Assembly (NCBI RefSeq): GCF_001435295.1
Contig: NZ_CM003594.1
Location: 3,244,574-3,308,573, forward strand
DNA: 64,000 nucleotides
DNA from: Psychrobacter sp. P11F6
Lineage (GTDB): Bacteria; Pseudomonadota; Gammaproteobacteria; Pseudomonadales; Moraxellaceae
Direction of reading: 5' to 3'
Below, piece after piece: positions 8,056 to 16,855 of this stretch (positions within the stretch are counted from its first letter, which is position 1; each line of letters opens with the position of its first letter). The notes under the pieces are model-generated. The model made no database searches. It was not told where the DNA came from and saw only the letters and a list, made by a program, of their open reading frames with translations. The position numbers and the translations under genes were made by a program.

Positions 8056-8065
8056 TTAGCTATTT
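8016..8065. repeat. Five tandem copies of a 10-bp repeat
   Basis: The unit TTAGCTATTC (first copy ends CC, last ends TT) occurs five times head to tail. The last copy contains the stop codon of the leftward gene at 8056. It looks like replication slippage over the end of that gene. Confidence 0.85.
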
Positions 8066-9708
8066 GGAAGAGACCAAGTCCAGCCTTCAGAAACAACTAA
8101 ACCATCGCGGCGCATTTTCTGTAATAGGTTACGCACTTTATGTTTGCGCTGCTTTTCGTCTAGTACTTGCGGTAGCTTATTGGCAAGCATTTTATCAAAA
8201 TCAGCTAACCTACCTCGTTCAAACGTTTTTAGATATTCTATAATCAAGCTTTGATAATGCATATCATCTAAGCCACGCATTTGCATATACTCTGCTTGCT
8301 GCTCAGTATGCCTCGCAACATAAGCACCAATCATATAGCTATTTTTACGCCCTTCAATCAGTGACTTTTTGCGTAACGCGTCGGCTTCCTCTTCGTTGAT
8401 GCTCTGCCCTTTTTGAACTTTATCAAGTGCTATGATGTCGTGTAATGTGAGATTATCGACGGTCGCTAGCTGCCTGGCGTATTCTTGGTCAAGGACTTTT
8501 CCTGTAAATTTTACAAGCACTCTTTCACGGGATAAGTCATAATCTGGCAATGGAAAAAAGCGCTTGGACTGAATTTGATACATTTTTTTAATACCGCTAC
8601 CGATGGTATCCATCATATTTAGACTAACCATGGCATTGACCAAAAACGGATTGCGGTAGCTTGCTTCAGGCGCATCTTGTAGCAAAACATTCTCAATGGT
8701 CTTAGGAATAAACGCGCCACTATTTTGAAACAATAGTGTTGAGTCTTCTTTTTCAACTACAGTAATACGTCCGCCCAGACGATAGTCTTGATGACCTATG
8801 GCATTGCTTAATGCTTCGCGGATGATATAGGGGTCGTACTGCTGTACCTCTTCAGGAAACAACGTGCCTGATGCCATGTAGCGATAATTGAGATTACGGA
8901 TCTTGTTATACACCTCATCTAAGGCTAACAAAAACGGGGGTTCAAAATGCTCATAGTCTTTTTCAATACCATCGACGCCCTTTAAAATCCAAGTAATATG
9001 CGCTTGCGCTGGACTCAAAAAACTCGTGGATTCATAACGACCTAATAAGATAATCGCCGTGTTGGTGATCTGACCGTGAATAGTGATTTTGGCTTTATTT
9101 AAAAAGGTGACGTCATCCCATTCTTTAACATCTTCAGCCAAACGCTTGTTTTTATCCGCAAAAACTTGTCTAGCAACCGCAATCGCTTTAGGGTCAAGAT
9201 CTTCAAGCGCCGCCTCGTGGCAAATCTCAGCACTCCAGTCATCGGCTTGATTTTGCCAGAGCTTACGGCTTTGATCGGGATAGTGCTTTAGAGGTTTTGT
9301 GACGCTACCAATGCGAATATAATGCTCATGCAAAAAACTAATAGGCGTATCGGTCGCTGCTGGAATCTCAAACAGCACCACTGCTTTACCATCGATCTGT
9401 AGTTCATGAATGGTAAAATGAATCTTAGGACTTAGACGGCTGACCAGCCAATGCTCTAAGTCCTCGTTACCTTTGGCTTTTTTTGTCCTTGGGCTAAAGC
9501 TTGTACCAACGATGTTGTGCGTGCCGTCCTCTACGCCAAACACTAAATAGCCAAATTTCTTGCCAGCCAAGCACGCGCCATTGGCAAGCGCGGATATCCG
9601 CTTACCGATCTCATCAGGGCTATGAAAGTTATGCTTAAACTCAAGCCATTCTTGTTCAGTTGGCTGCTGAGTTAGGCTCAGGATAAGGCCTTGGTAGTGG
9701 TTAGTCAT
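8056..9708 (-). CDS. AlbA_2 / RecG-like ATP-binding domain protein
   Basis: The protein has 550 residues. The N-terminal AlbA_2 (Schlafen-like) domain is marked by EWLEFKHNFHSPDEIGKRISALANGA (about 20-45) and YLVFGVED. A second domain at about 270-390, with REALSNAIGHQDY and GSGIKKMY, belongs to the RecG-like/HATPase family. The C-terminus has winged-helix-like segments. Family members are thought to be nucleic-acid-binding regulators or defence effectors, since Schlafen-type domains occur in anti-phage proteins. The exact role here is unknown. It stands alone between the island core and the RexAB-like pair. The ATG at 9708 is the only good N-terminus. Confidence 0.75.
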   Translation of the reverse strand: MTNHYQGLILSLTQQPTEQEWLEFKHNFHSPDEIGKRISALANGACLAGKKFGYLVFGVEDGTHNIVGTSFSPRTKKAKGNEDLEHWLVSRLSPKIHFTIHELQIDGKAVVLFEIPAATDTPISFLHEHYIRIGSVTKPLKHYPDQSRKLWQNQADDWSAEICHEAALEDLDPKAIAVARQVFADKNKRLAEDVKEWDDVTFLNKAKITIHGQITNTAIILLGRYESTSFLSPAQAHITWILKGVDGIEKDYEHFEPPFLLALDEVYNKIRNLNYRYMASGTLFPEEVQQYDPYIIREALSNAIGHQDYRLGGRITVVEKEDSTLLFQNSGAFIPKTIENVLLQDAPEASYRNPFLVNAMVSLNMMDTIGSGIKKMYQIQSKRFFPLPDYDLSRERVLVKFTGKVLDQEYARQLATVDNLTLHDIIALDKVQKGQSINEEEADALRKKSLIEGRKNSYMIGAYVARHTEQQAEYMQMRGLDDMHYQSLIIEYLKTFERGRLADFDKMLANKLPQVLDEKQRKHKVRNLLQKMRRDGLVVSEGWTWSLPNS

Positions 9709-9894
9709 AGTGAGATTATTGAAAATAGTTGGTCATGAATTATTCTTTTCCACTCATTGTACTCTATCAATTATACAAAAGCAGTGTATGATTAGCAGAA
9801 CTATAGTTTACAAAGAAGTATGCGACACTAATTGACGTATATCGTATTAACTTAATTGTAGAAATTATCATTTGCTTTAAAATTAGAGGACGAA

Positions 9895-10830
9895 ATGGCT
9901 AGTAAATCAAGAAACCTAACCTTCTATTATAAAACTATCAAGTTAGACGATGATATTACTTTTCAGCAAATACTTGAAAGTTTAAATAACTTAAGTCCAG
10001 ATCAAAGAAAATTTGTGGAAGGTAAAAAGACCTATCTACTTAACAATGTAATGGACTACCAAGGCGTATATTACGGAGAAATTGTCTGTTTCGAAACAGA
10101 CAAGGTTCAAAGTATTATTCATGATGCTGTAAAAGAAAACAACCTTTTGGAGAGGTCAATAACGACTAAAGATGTTGCTGCCGACGAAGCAGAGCTTAAA
10201 AACAGTACTAGTGAATTTGTTAATTCACGTATTATATTTGGATTGTCAGATGATCATTTAGCCATCCATATTTCAACTCTTGGACTTCAGAGATTCGTCA
10301 GCTATTTCAATTTCTTACTTAATACTTATTATTGGAAAGACCCTGAACATGCTAAGGTTTTACTAATTAAAGACGTTTATCCAAAACCTCTTAGAGAAAA
10401 GTTAAAAAACACCCATGTAAGTAACGTCAAGATTGGACAAGGGGTTTTAACACAACAATCTAGCAAAAGTAACAGCAAACCATTTGAGTTAAAAGACAAA
10501 TCATTGTTAAGTAAAATTAGCGATACAGTTGGAAAAAGTTTAGGGTTTAGCTCTGCAATGGATGACTCTAACTTACGAGTGAATGTAACTATTGACTACC
10601 TAAGGAATACCTCTACTGAAGGTCAGAAAGTTTTAGACGACATAACCTTATCATTGGCTACACTTGATGACAGTTATATAGAAATTAACTTTGCTGATGG
10701 CTCAGATTATAAGCAAGGTAATTTAAGAGTGAAAGGAGTAATCAAGCAGCAGATGTTAGATAACAATAGTTTCGATAGAAATAGATTAGTTGAAGAGATT
10801 CATACCTTTCTGCATCAGAGTATAGAATAA
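9895..10830 (+). CDS. Candidate abortive-infection sensor, RexA-like (or KwaB-like)
   Basis: The protein has 311 residues and no signal or membrane segments. I see no strong motif, but its plan resembles lambda RexA. There is an N-terminal beta-rich part, the segment DVAADEAELKN followed by a strand pair (SRIIFGLSDDHLAIHIST), and a C-terminal alpha/beta part after a serine- and lysine-rich linker at about 183-205. The start has the SD GAGG. The membrane protein gene follows after 15 bases, the same order as rexA-rexB. Both genes are very AT-rich. Kiwa KwaB is similar in size but usually follows its membrane partner. The assignment rests on architecture and patchy similarity. Confidence 0.5.
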   Translation: MASKSRNLTFYYKTIKLDDDITFQQILESLNNLSPDQRKFVEGKKTYLLNNVMDYQGVYYGEIVCFETDKVQSIIHDAVKENNLLERSITTKDVAADEAELKNSTSEFVNSRIIFGLSDDHLAIHISTLGLQRFVSYFNFLLNTYYWKDPEHAKVLLIKDVYPKPLREKLKNTHVSNVKIGQGVLTQQSSKSNSKPFELKDKSLLSKISDTVGKSLGFSSAMDDSNLRVNVTIDYLRNTSTEGQKVLDDITLSLATLDDSYIEINFADGSDYKQGNLRVKGVIKQQMLDNNSFDRNRLVEEIHTFLHQSIE

Positions 10831-10845
10831 CAAGACGAGGTCGCC

Positions 10846-11367
10846 ATGAAAATTATATTTATTGGCTTGATGATGAGACACCCTCTTATTCTGAATATTA
10901 CTCTCATGGCAGTAATTTCTACTATTCTTTTCATCCTTTTTAAGAATGATTCTAACTATATACTGATTAACTTCAGATGGTTTTTTACATTAGCAGCTAT
11001 TACATCTGCCTTACTTGCACAAATATACTTTAAGCTGCAAGACACTAAATACATATCGAATGCTAGTGTTAGTGAGTTAAATCGTATTGCCGACTTAGTT
11101 AAAGAATATTCCAGGCCTGTGATGAAACTAATATTTCTTCATCTTTTTTTTGGGGTTGCTAGTAATATTGCTTTTTCCTTAAAGCTAATACCAGCTGCTG
11201 ATGCACTTGCTACATCAATTGCTCTTTCCTGTATACCGTTGTGGGGAATTAGTCTGTTTTTTGGATATGTAATATATGATGAGATTACAAGCTTTAGTTC
11301 CGATTTAACTAAAAGAAGCCTCGAAAGAACCAAACGACAAGAAGCTCTCGAAGCTATGAAAAAATGA
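10846..11367 (+). CDS. Four-helix membrane protein, RexB-like candidate effector
   Basis: The protein has 173 residues. Four hydrophobic segments are predicted at about 12-33, 43-62, 90-112 and 123-148. A polar loop lies between the second and third, and a basic tail (RSLERTKRQEALEAMKK) follows the last. This layout matches lambda RexB, an inner-membrane ion channel that depolarises the cell when RexA is triggered by infection. It also resembles KwaA in general form. Its ribosome site GACGAGG is just after the upstream stop, so the two are probably co-translated. It ends 28 bases from the convergent end of hsdR. Confidence 0.5.
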   Translation: MKIIFIGLMMRHPLILNITLMAVISTILFILFKNDSNYILINFRWFFTLAAITSALLAQIYFKLQDTKYISNASVSELNRIADLVKEYSRPVMKLIFLHLFFGVASNIAFSLKLIPAADALATSIALSCIPLWGISLFFGYVIYDEITSFSSDLTKRSLERTKRQEALEAMKK

Positions 11368-11395
11368 CAGTTAAAGACGCCTATGTAGACACCTG

Positions 11396-14300
11396 CTACT
11401 CTGATCCACCCTCACTCAAAATAAACTCTCGCAGCGCTGAGGCAGTTTTTATGTTGACCTTAAATGGAGGAATACTAATGCCTTCTATAGATTCAAAGTA
11501 CGCTTTGGCTTTCTGCTTGTCCACTGTATCTTTTAGTTCATCAAAGCGACCAAATTCATTGATAGTCGTTTCAGTAATTTGCTTACTCATAAGCTCACGT
11601 AGCTTAGTTTCATCTAGCCCTAAACTATCAGAAAACTGCCTGATATTATCGTTTTGAGCCTTCACTTTATAATCGACGATATAATCTTTGAAAGTAGTAT
11701 TAGCTTCAACTTTTACTTTCCCACGCTGTACATCGCGCAAAAATATGTTGGCATATTTTTGTTCTTCTTGGCTAAGCGTAGGGAAGGCTTTGTGTAATTC
11801 GTTTAATGCCTGTTCTGCATCACCAGATTCTAGTGATTCTAAATACTTATCAAAACGCTCATTCAGATATTCAGTATCAATTCTATCGGTATTAATTTCT
11901 GTCAAATAGCCACTAATATCAAAAGGTACTTCACCTTCTCCACCACCAGAACCACCCTGAAATAACTCTCTGTAGCGCATTGCTAGAACAAGATATAATT
12001 GCTCATTAAAAGCTAGCTTAACGTTACTGTCGCCGCAGTCATAATCTAATATGTCCCATATAAAACCTTGAATTTCAGCAGCTTCTAGATGGTCATTAAA
12101 CTGCTTAAATAATTTAGCAAATTTAGCTTGGCTGGCTTCTGCGCTTGGTAAGGATTCAAAGTTCTGTACACCTGCCACTTTGAAAACATCTACTATCTCA
12201 GAAAAAACCTCGTTCATTTTTTGCAGATTGCTTTCAAGTTTATCTACGAATAAGCCTATTGGCTTATCACCAGAATATAACTTAATAGCAGCTTCGATAT
12301 TACGCTCCATCGTATAAGGCTTACGGTAATAGCGTACTGTACCAAAAGGCTTTTCATGCCCGAATAATCGATTCGTGCGAGAGAAGGCTTGGATGATGCT
12401 CTCGTAGCGTATGAGCTTATCTATATATAAGGTATTGACCCACTTAGAATCAAAGCCTGTAAGCATTTGTTCCACTACTATAAGAATATCTAACTGCTTA
12501 TCTGGCGTACGCTCAATCAAGTTATACGGCTTTTTATGCGCTAGCCGATTGGCAATGTCTTTTTTGAATTTACTGTGAGTGGCAATTCTATAATCCTTTT
12601 CATACTGAGTATTATAGTCTTCGATAATCTCTGCCATACCCCTTTCTTTAAAAACCGAGGTCGTCTCATTGCCTTCATTAGCATCAAACAAAGCACTGAT
12701 TTTTAGATCTAGATCTTGTGCAGCTATTTGATCTTTGAATAATCGATAGTAAGTAATAGCCTCAATAATGCTACTGGTAGCAAATATCGCATGAAACTTG
12801 TTACCTCGGCTTAGTGTAGGAAAGTTATCTAAAATATCAGCAACCACCATATTTTGATGCTCATCCGTCAGGTATTGCTCTTTAGGTAGATGATCTTCGA
12901 TACCCTTTATATACTTACCGTCAGCTTGACGATAACCTGCCATTTCCACATCATTCATAAACTCATAATACTTCTTTTTCTTTTTATCATCCGCTAAAGC
13001 TTCTGACTCTGTACTGGCTTTCGCTTGCTGTAAGGCAACGGCTTTACGCACTTCTTTATCTTTAAATGTTCCTACTCTATATAAGTCGAAGCCCAGCACA
13101 TTTCTATCACGGATACCATCAGCTATGCTATATCGATGTAACTCATCACCAAATATATCAGCGGTAGTATTCATTTTTCGCTGATTTTCATCGTGAATAG
13201 GCGTACCTGTAAAGCCAAAAAATATCGCATTGGGAAAAGTCAGTTTGATAGTCTGCAACATATCGCCAAAAGTAGAACGATGGGCTTCATCGATAATAAA
13301 CACCAAGCGCTTGTCTTGCATGAGCTCAAGGTCATGAGCGTTCATACCGTTGCTACTTTCTTCAATATTACTCATTTTTTGGATAGAGGTAACGATCAAA
13401 GTATTTTTTGGATCACTACTTTTTATTTTGGTAATCAGCTCGTTAGTATTTTCAGTAGCTTGTATACTCAGACTCTCTTCAGCAAAGCCTTCATATGCTT
13501 CAAGAGACTGTGTACCCAACTCAATTCTATCCATCAGAAACAGCACTTTATCAGCATCTTTTGAGCTTGCTATTAATTGTGCCGATTTAAAGCTAGTCAT
13601 AGTTTTACCAGAGCCAGTGGTATGCCAGATATAGCCACCTAGTTGTCTGTTAGTATCTTGCCAATTAGTTTTAGATACTTTATCAGAGATGGCATGGGCA
13701 GCATAATACTGATAGCTACGCATGACCTTTAGCACTCCATCAGCGGCATCCGCTACGGTATAAAAGCCTATCATTTGATGTGCTACTGGAATATTGAGCA
13801 GGGAGCCGACAAATTCTTTATAACCAAGTTTTGGCTCGTTGTTAACATCTCCCCAATGAAAGTAGTAATCAGCATTAAAATTGCCGTCTGGATTGGCAAA
13901 ATAAACGGACTCTTCAGGAGTCATTGCAATAAATATCTGGACTAAACTAAATAATCCTGTAAAGATTTTGGCTTCGGCATACTTTTCTATTTGGTTGCAA
14001 GCTTGACTGACAGAGACACCACTACGCTTTAGTTCGATATGAAAGACAGGCATACCGTTAATAAGTAGCATGAGGTCACCACGTCGATCTCTCAATATCG
14101 GTGACTGAGTGGGAAATTGAGGCTGCTTAACAATTTGATAGCGGCTCTGCCCTGCTGCAATCTCATGACGATCATATATTTTTAAGCTAATCTCTTTTCC
14201 AAGATGTAATGGATCTGCTGGATTATCACGGGTAATAGAGACGGTTTTGCCATTAATAAAGCCATTGAGCTTAAGTGGTGTCTTTAAGCTATTAATCTGT

Positions 14301-14503
14301 TCAATGAGTTGCTGCATTTCGCCATCAGTTAACCGCTCATTATTTAGACGGTCGATACCACGGTTATTCTGAAACAGAATCTCGGCCCAATTATTGATTA
14401 GATCTTGCTCGGTAGGACGATTAATTACGTCCTCATTCCAGCCTTTGTCGATAAGAAGCTGGATAAGGGCGTCTTCAAACTTAGTTTCTGATGCAAAGCT
14501 CAT
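11396..14503 (-). CDS. hsdR: Type I restriction enzyme, R subunit
   Basis: The protein has 1035 residues. The N-terminal nuclease has Asp143 and the E157-L-K159 motif of the PD-(D/E)xK fold. The translocase follows with Walker A TTGSGKT (about 295), the DEAH box in FIIDEAHRS and motif III GFTGTPI. It reads unmethylated recognition sites through HsdM-HsdS, pumps DNA and cuts at a distance. The gene lies 22 bases after hsdS and is the last of the operon. All key residues are present, so it should be active. The C-terminus contains a helical assembly domain. Confidence 0.93.
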   Translation of the reverse strand: MSFASETKFEDALIQLLIDKGWNEDVINRPTEQDLINNWAEILFQNNRGIDRLNNERLTDGEMQQLIEQINSLKTPLKLNGFINGKTVSITRDNPADPLHLGKEISLKIYDRHEIAAGQSRYQIVKQPQFPTQSPILRDRRGDLMLLINGMPVFHIELKRSGVSVSQACNQIEKYAEAKIFTGLFSLVQIFIAMTPEESVYFANPDGNFNADYYFHWGDVNNEPKLGYKEFVGSLLNIPVAHQMIGFYTVADAADGVLKVMRSYQYYAAHAISDKVSKTNWQDTNRQLGGYIWHTTGSGKTMTSFKSAQLIASSKDADKVLFLMDRIELGTQSLEAYEGFAEESLSIQATENTNELITKIKSSDPKNTLIVTSIQKMSNIEESSNGMNAHDLELMQDKRLVFIIDEAHRSTFGDMLQTIKLTFPNAIFFGFTGTPIHDENQRKMNTTADIFGDELHRYSIADGIRDRNVLGFDLYRVGTFKDKEVRKAVALQQAKASTESEALADDKKKKKYYEFMNDVEMAGYRQADGKYIKGIEDHLPKEQYLTDEHQNMVVADILDNFPTLSRGNKFHAIFATSSIIEAITYYRLFKDQIAAQDLDLKISALFDANEGNETTSVFKERGMAEIIEDYNTQYEKDYRIATHSKFKKDIANRLAHKKPYNLIERTPDKQLDILIVVEQMLTGFDSKWVNTLYIDKLIRYESIIQAFSRTNRLFGHEKPFGTVRYYRKPYTMERNIEAAIKLYSGDKPIGLFVDKLESNLQKMNEVFSEIVDVFKVAGVQNFESLPSAEASQAKFAKLFKQFNDHLEAAEIQGFIWDILDYDCGDSNVKLAFNEQLYLVLAMRYRELFQGGSGGGEGEVPFDISGYLTEINTDRIDTEYLNERFDKYLESLESGDAEQALNELHKAFPTLSQEEQKYANIFLRDVQRGKVKVEANTTFKDYIVDYKVKAQNDNIRQFSDSLGLDETKLRELMSKQITETTINEFGRFDELKDTVDKQKAKAYFESIEGISIPPFKVNIKTASALREFILSEGGSE

Positions 14504-14525
14504 GTGCTAGCCTTAAAAGGTAGAG

Positions 14526-15791
14526 TCAAACAAACATTTTTGCCAATAAGGATTCTTTTATATTTTCTAAAATTTTGAGTTGTTTTGCTTGTAATACAAT
14601 AGTTTCGTCTACTTGTTCAAAAAACTCGCCTATAGCAGCTTGTTCTTTGATTGATGGTAGAGGAACTTTTATTTTCATCATAGCTCTTTTAGAAATGTTA
14701 TATCTCGATATACCTTGCGCTAATAGACTAATATCAGCTCTGACTTTATTTGAACGTAACATGAAAGCTAAATAATTAGAGTCAACTTTTTCTTTTAGTC
14801 TAAAACCAAAACAAAAGCTATTCAAATATACTAAATGAAGATCATGCTGCCAAACGGATGACATGCCTACTTCTTCAGGTGTTTCAGAAGAAGTTGTAAA
14901 TAGAACATCCCCTTTTTTTACTAAATTTTGACTATCATCTTTATCAACAGCTTCTAGCATACTAGTTGATGCTATAGCGTTAGAATACACGTTCATATAA
15001 GTAATATACATAGCTTGGCCATGACTAAAATCAGCTTTAGTTTTCCCACTTAAACCGGTATATGTGTAACCAATATCACCCAACTCCATCTCAATCCAAT
15101 CTCCGCCAAAGCCTTGTAAACGAATCTCAGGCTGAGTTTGCCCTGCTTTCGGAAACATTTTACTTAATAACGATCTTTTTAGTGTTTGCGTTTGCTCATA
15201 TTTCCGACGCTGCAAAGAAATGGTTTGATCGATATTTTGAAAAAGGTTGCCGATGACGGTTTGTTCTTGAAGGTTAGAAGGAATATCTACTTCCAACTTT
15301 GCCATTGACTTTTGGCTGACGCCTTTTGCTGTACCGCCGCTTGTCATAGATTCAAGTCTATTGAATGTTGCTGGTGATCTTAATAAAACGGCAAGAAAGT
15401 CGTTCTTGATTACTGAGCTTTTCACATTAAACGCAATCGTCCTTTGACTTAAAATATACCCCTGATTATCAGGTACTTGAGCGACGTTACCCATAGGTGC
15501 TTCAGTTGTAAATAAGACCTGACCTGCGACCAACTCTTTTCCGCCCATCCATTTTTGATATAACTCTTCATCGCCAAAATGGTTGTCTAAGCTAAAGTCT
15601 ATGTATCCATTTTTTACGTTTAAAGCAGACAAAGCTACATATCCCTTTTTGCTCCATTTCAAGCCAATTTTCTTAGGTGTTCTTCCCCTAAAGTCAATAA
15701 TGCTATCCAAAGTTTCAAAAAATTGTAGGTTAGACCAATCCTCATCAAAGCCTTTAAAGCGAATTTGCGGAATATATTTTTTAGTTATCAT
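14526..15791 (-). CDS. hsdS: Type I restriction-modification specificity subunit
   Basis: The protein has 421 residues with two target-recognition domains in tandem (about 5-170 and 218-380). Each starts with a similar segment (PQIRFKGF and PEIRLQGF) and ends with a conserved helix (EQTVIGNLFQNID and EQAAIGEFFEQVD). These helices space the two half-sites. It binds two HsdM and two HsdR subunits and sets the recognition sequence, which cannot be predicted from sequence alone. It overlaps the end of rhuM by 11 bases, so the two are translated in succession. Confidence 0.93.
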   Translation of the reverse strand: MITKKYIPQIRFKGFDEDWSNLQFFETLDSIIDFRGRTPKKIGLKWSKKGYVALSALNVKNGYIDFSLDNHFGDEELYQKWMGGKELVAGQVLFTTEAPMGNVAQVPDNQGYILSQRTIAFNVKSSVIKNDFLAVLLRSPATFNRLESMTSGGTAKGVSQKSMAKLEVDIPSNLQEQTVIGNLFQNIDQTISLQRRKYEQTQTLKRSLLSKMFPKAGQTQPEIRLQGFGGDWIEMELGDIGYTYTGLSGKTKADFSHGQAMYITYMNVYSNAIASTSMLEAVDKDDSQNLVKKGDVLFTTSSETPEEVGMSSVWQHDLHLVYLNSFCFGFRLKEKVDSNYLAFMLRSNKVRADISLLAQGISRYNISKRAMMKIKVPLPSIKEQAAIGEFFEQVDETIVLQAKQLKILENIKESLLAKMFV

Positions 15792-16791
15792 CTGATCGCT
15801 CCGCTAACTGCTTAATTTTTTTATCAAAGTCAGAGATTATTTTCTGTTCTTTATTGAACGCAGCATATTCTACTCGCGCTTTTTCTTTTGCTTGCTCGGC
15901 TGACACTTGACCATAGCCATCTAACACCTGATACTCATTAAAACTTAAAAAGCGGTTCACACTATCTGCCAACTTCTCCATCGTAAACTGATCTTTGTCA
16001 CCGCGTTCGATTAGACTCTCTATATAATCAAAATAGCTCGTTACTGCTCTCTCTAACTGACGAATTTGTTTTTCAGTCAAATAATTTTTAGCCGTAAAAG
16101 TATCGCTCAAAAGCACCCTACCCTCTGGTGAAGATTTCCATGTGGTAAGCCCCATATTTTCAGAATTTTTATTAGCACTGGTATAAACTATCTCAGCAGC
16201 TGTCTGCCCTGTAATCGCATAATGAAATTTATTTTGTACATTGGCATAGAACTGACGGGTAATGGATGAGTGTTTATCATAGTCGATGCTACACTCTCTA
16301 AATATATCGGTGATTTGCTGCCATACCCTACGCTCACTGGCACGGATTGAGCGTACGCGTTCCAGTAATTCACGAAAGTAATCTTGTCCGAATACAGCTT
16401 TGCCTTGCTTGAGACGCTCATCATCTAACACAAAGCCTTTTTGTATAAACTCTTTTAGTATCTGGGTCGCCCAAATACGAAACTGCGTTGCTTGAGCAGA
16501 GTTGACCCGATAGCCGACGGAAATGATGGCATCAAGATTGTAATGCTCTAGCTCTCTCGTTACCTGCCTTTCCCCCTCTTGACGAACCGTTCGGAATTTC
16601 CGAACAGTTCGAATCTCTTCCAACTCACCACTTTCAAAGATATTTTTGAAGTGTTCACTAATGGTTGATTTTGACACGCCAAATAATATAGTGATTTCTT
16701 TTTGCGTTAGCCATAATGTTTCATCTTCAAGATAAACACTAACATCAACATTACCGCTGGCGGTTGTATAGAGCAAAAATTTGTTATCCAT
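15781..16791 (-). CDS. rhuM: RhuM-family protein
   Basis: The protein has 336 residues. The N-terminal DNA-binding segment WLTQKEITILFGVSKSTISEHFKN and RTVRQEG match the RhuM/virulence-associated family first seen on Salmonella pathogenicity island 3. YNLDAIISVGYRVNS is a typical Bro/KilA-like core. RhuM-like genes are often placed inside type I restriction-modification operons, as here between hsdM and hsdS. Their role in those operons is not known. The start ATG is at 16791, and the gene overlaps hsdS by 11 bases. Confidence 0.85.
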   Translation of the reverse strand: MDNKFLLYTTASGNVDVSVYLEDETLWLTQKEITILFGVSKSTISEHFKNIFESGELEEIRTVRKFRTVRQEGERQVTRELEHYNLDAIISVGYRVNSAQATQFRIWATQILKEFIQKGFVLDDERLKQGKAVFGQDYFRELLERVRSIRASERRVWQQITDIFRECSIDYDKHSSITRQFYANVQNKFHYAITGQTAAEIVYTSANKNSENMGLTTWKSSPEGRVLLSDTFTAKNYLTEKQIRQLERAVTSYFDYIESLIERGDKDQFTMEKLADSVNRFLSFNEYQVLDGYGQVSAEQAKEKARVEYAAFNKEQKIISDFDKKIKQLAERSDDN

Positions 16792-16855
16792 AATTTCTCT
16801 CTTATTTTAAATATATAAAGCGTATGTGATAAGAATGACTCACTATGTATAAGCT

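Noticed and set aside
8016..8065. Short regular repeats resembling a CRISPR array
   Set aside because: Units are 10 bp and abut without spacers. This is a simple tandem repeat.
9895..11367. Toxin-antitoxin pair as explanation for the two genes
   Set aside because: Sizes and the four-helix membrane protein do not fit a usual toxin-antitoxin pair. The RexAB or Kiwa type is a better match.
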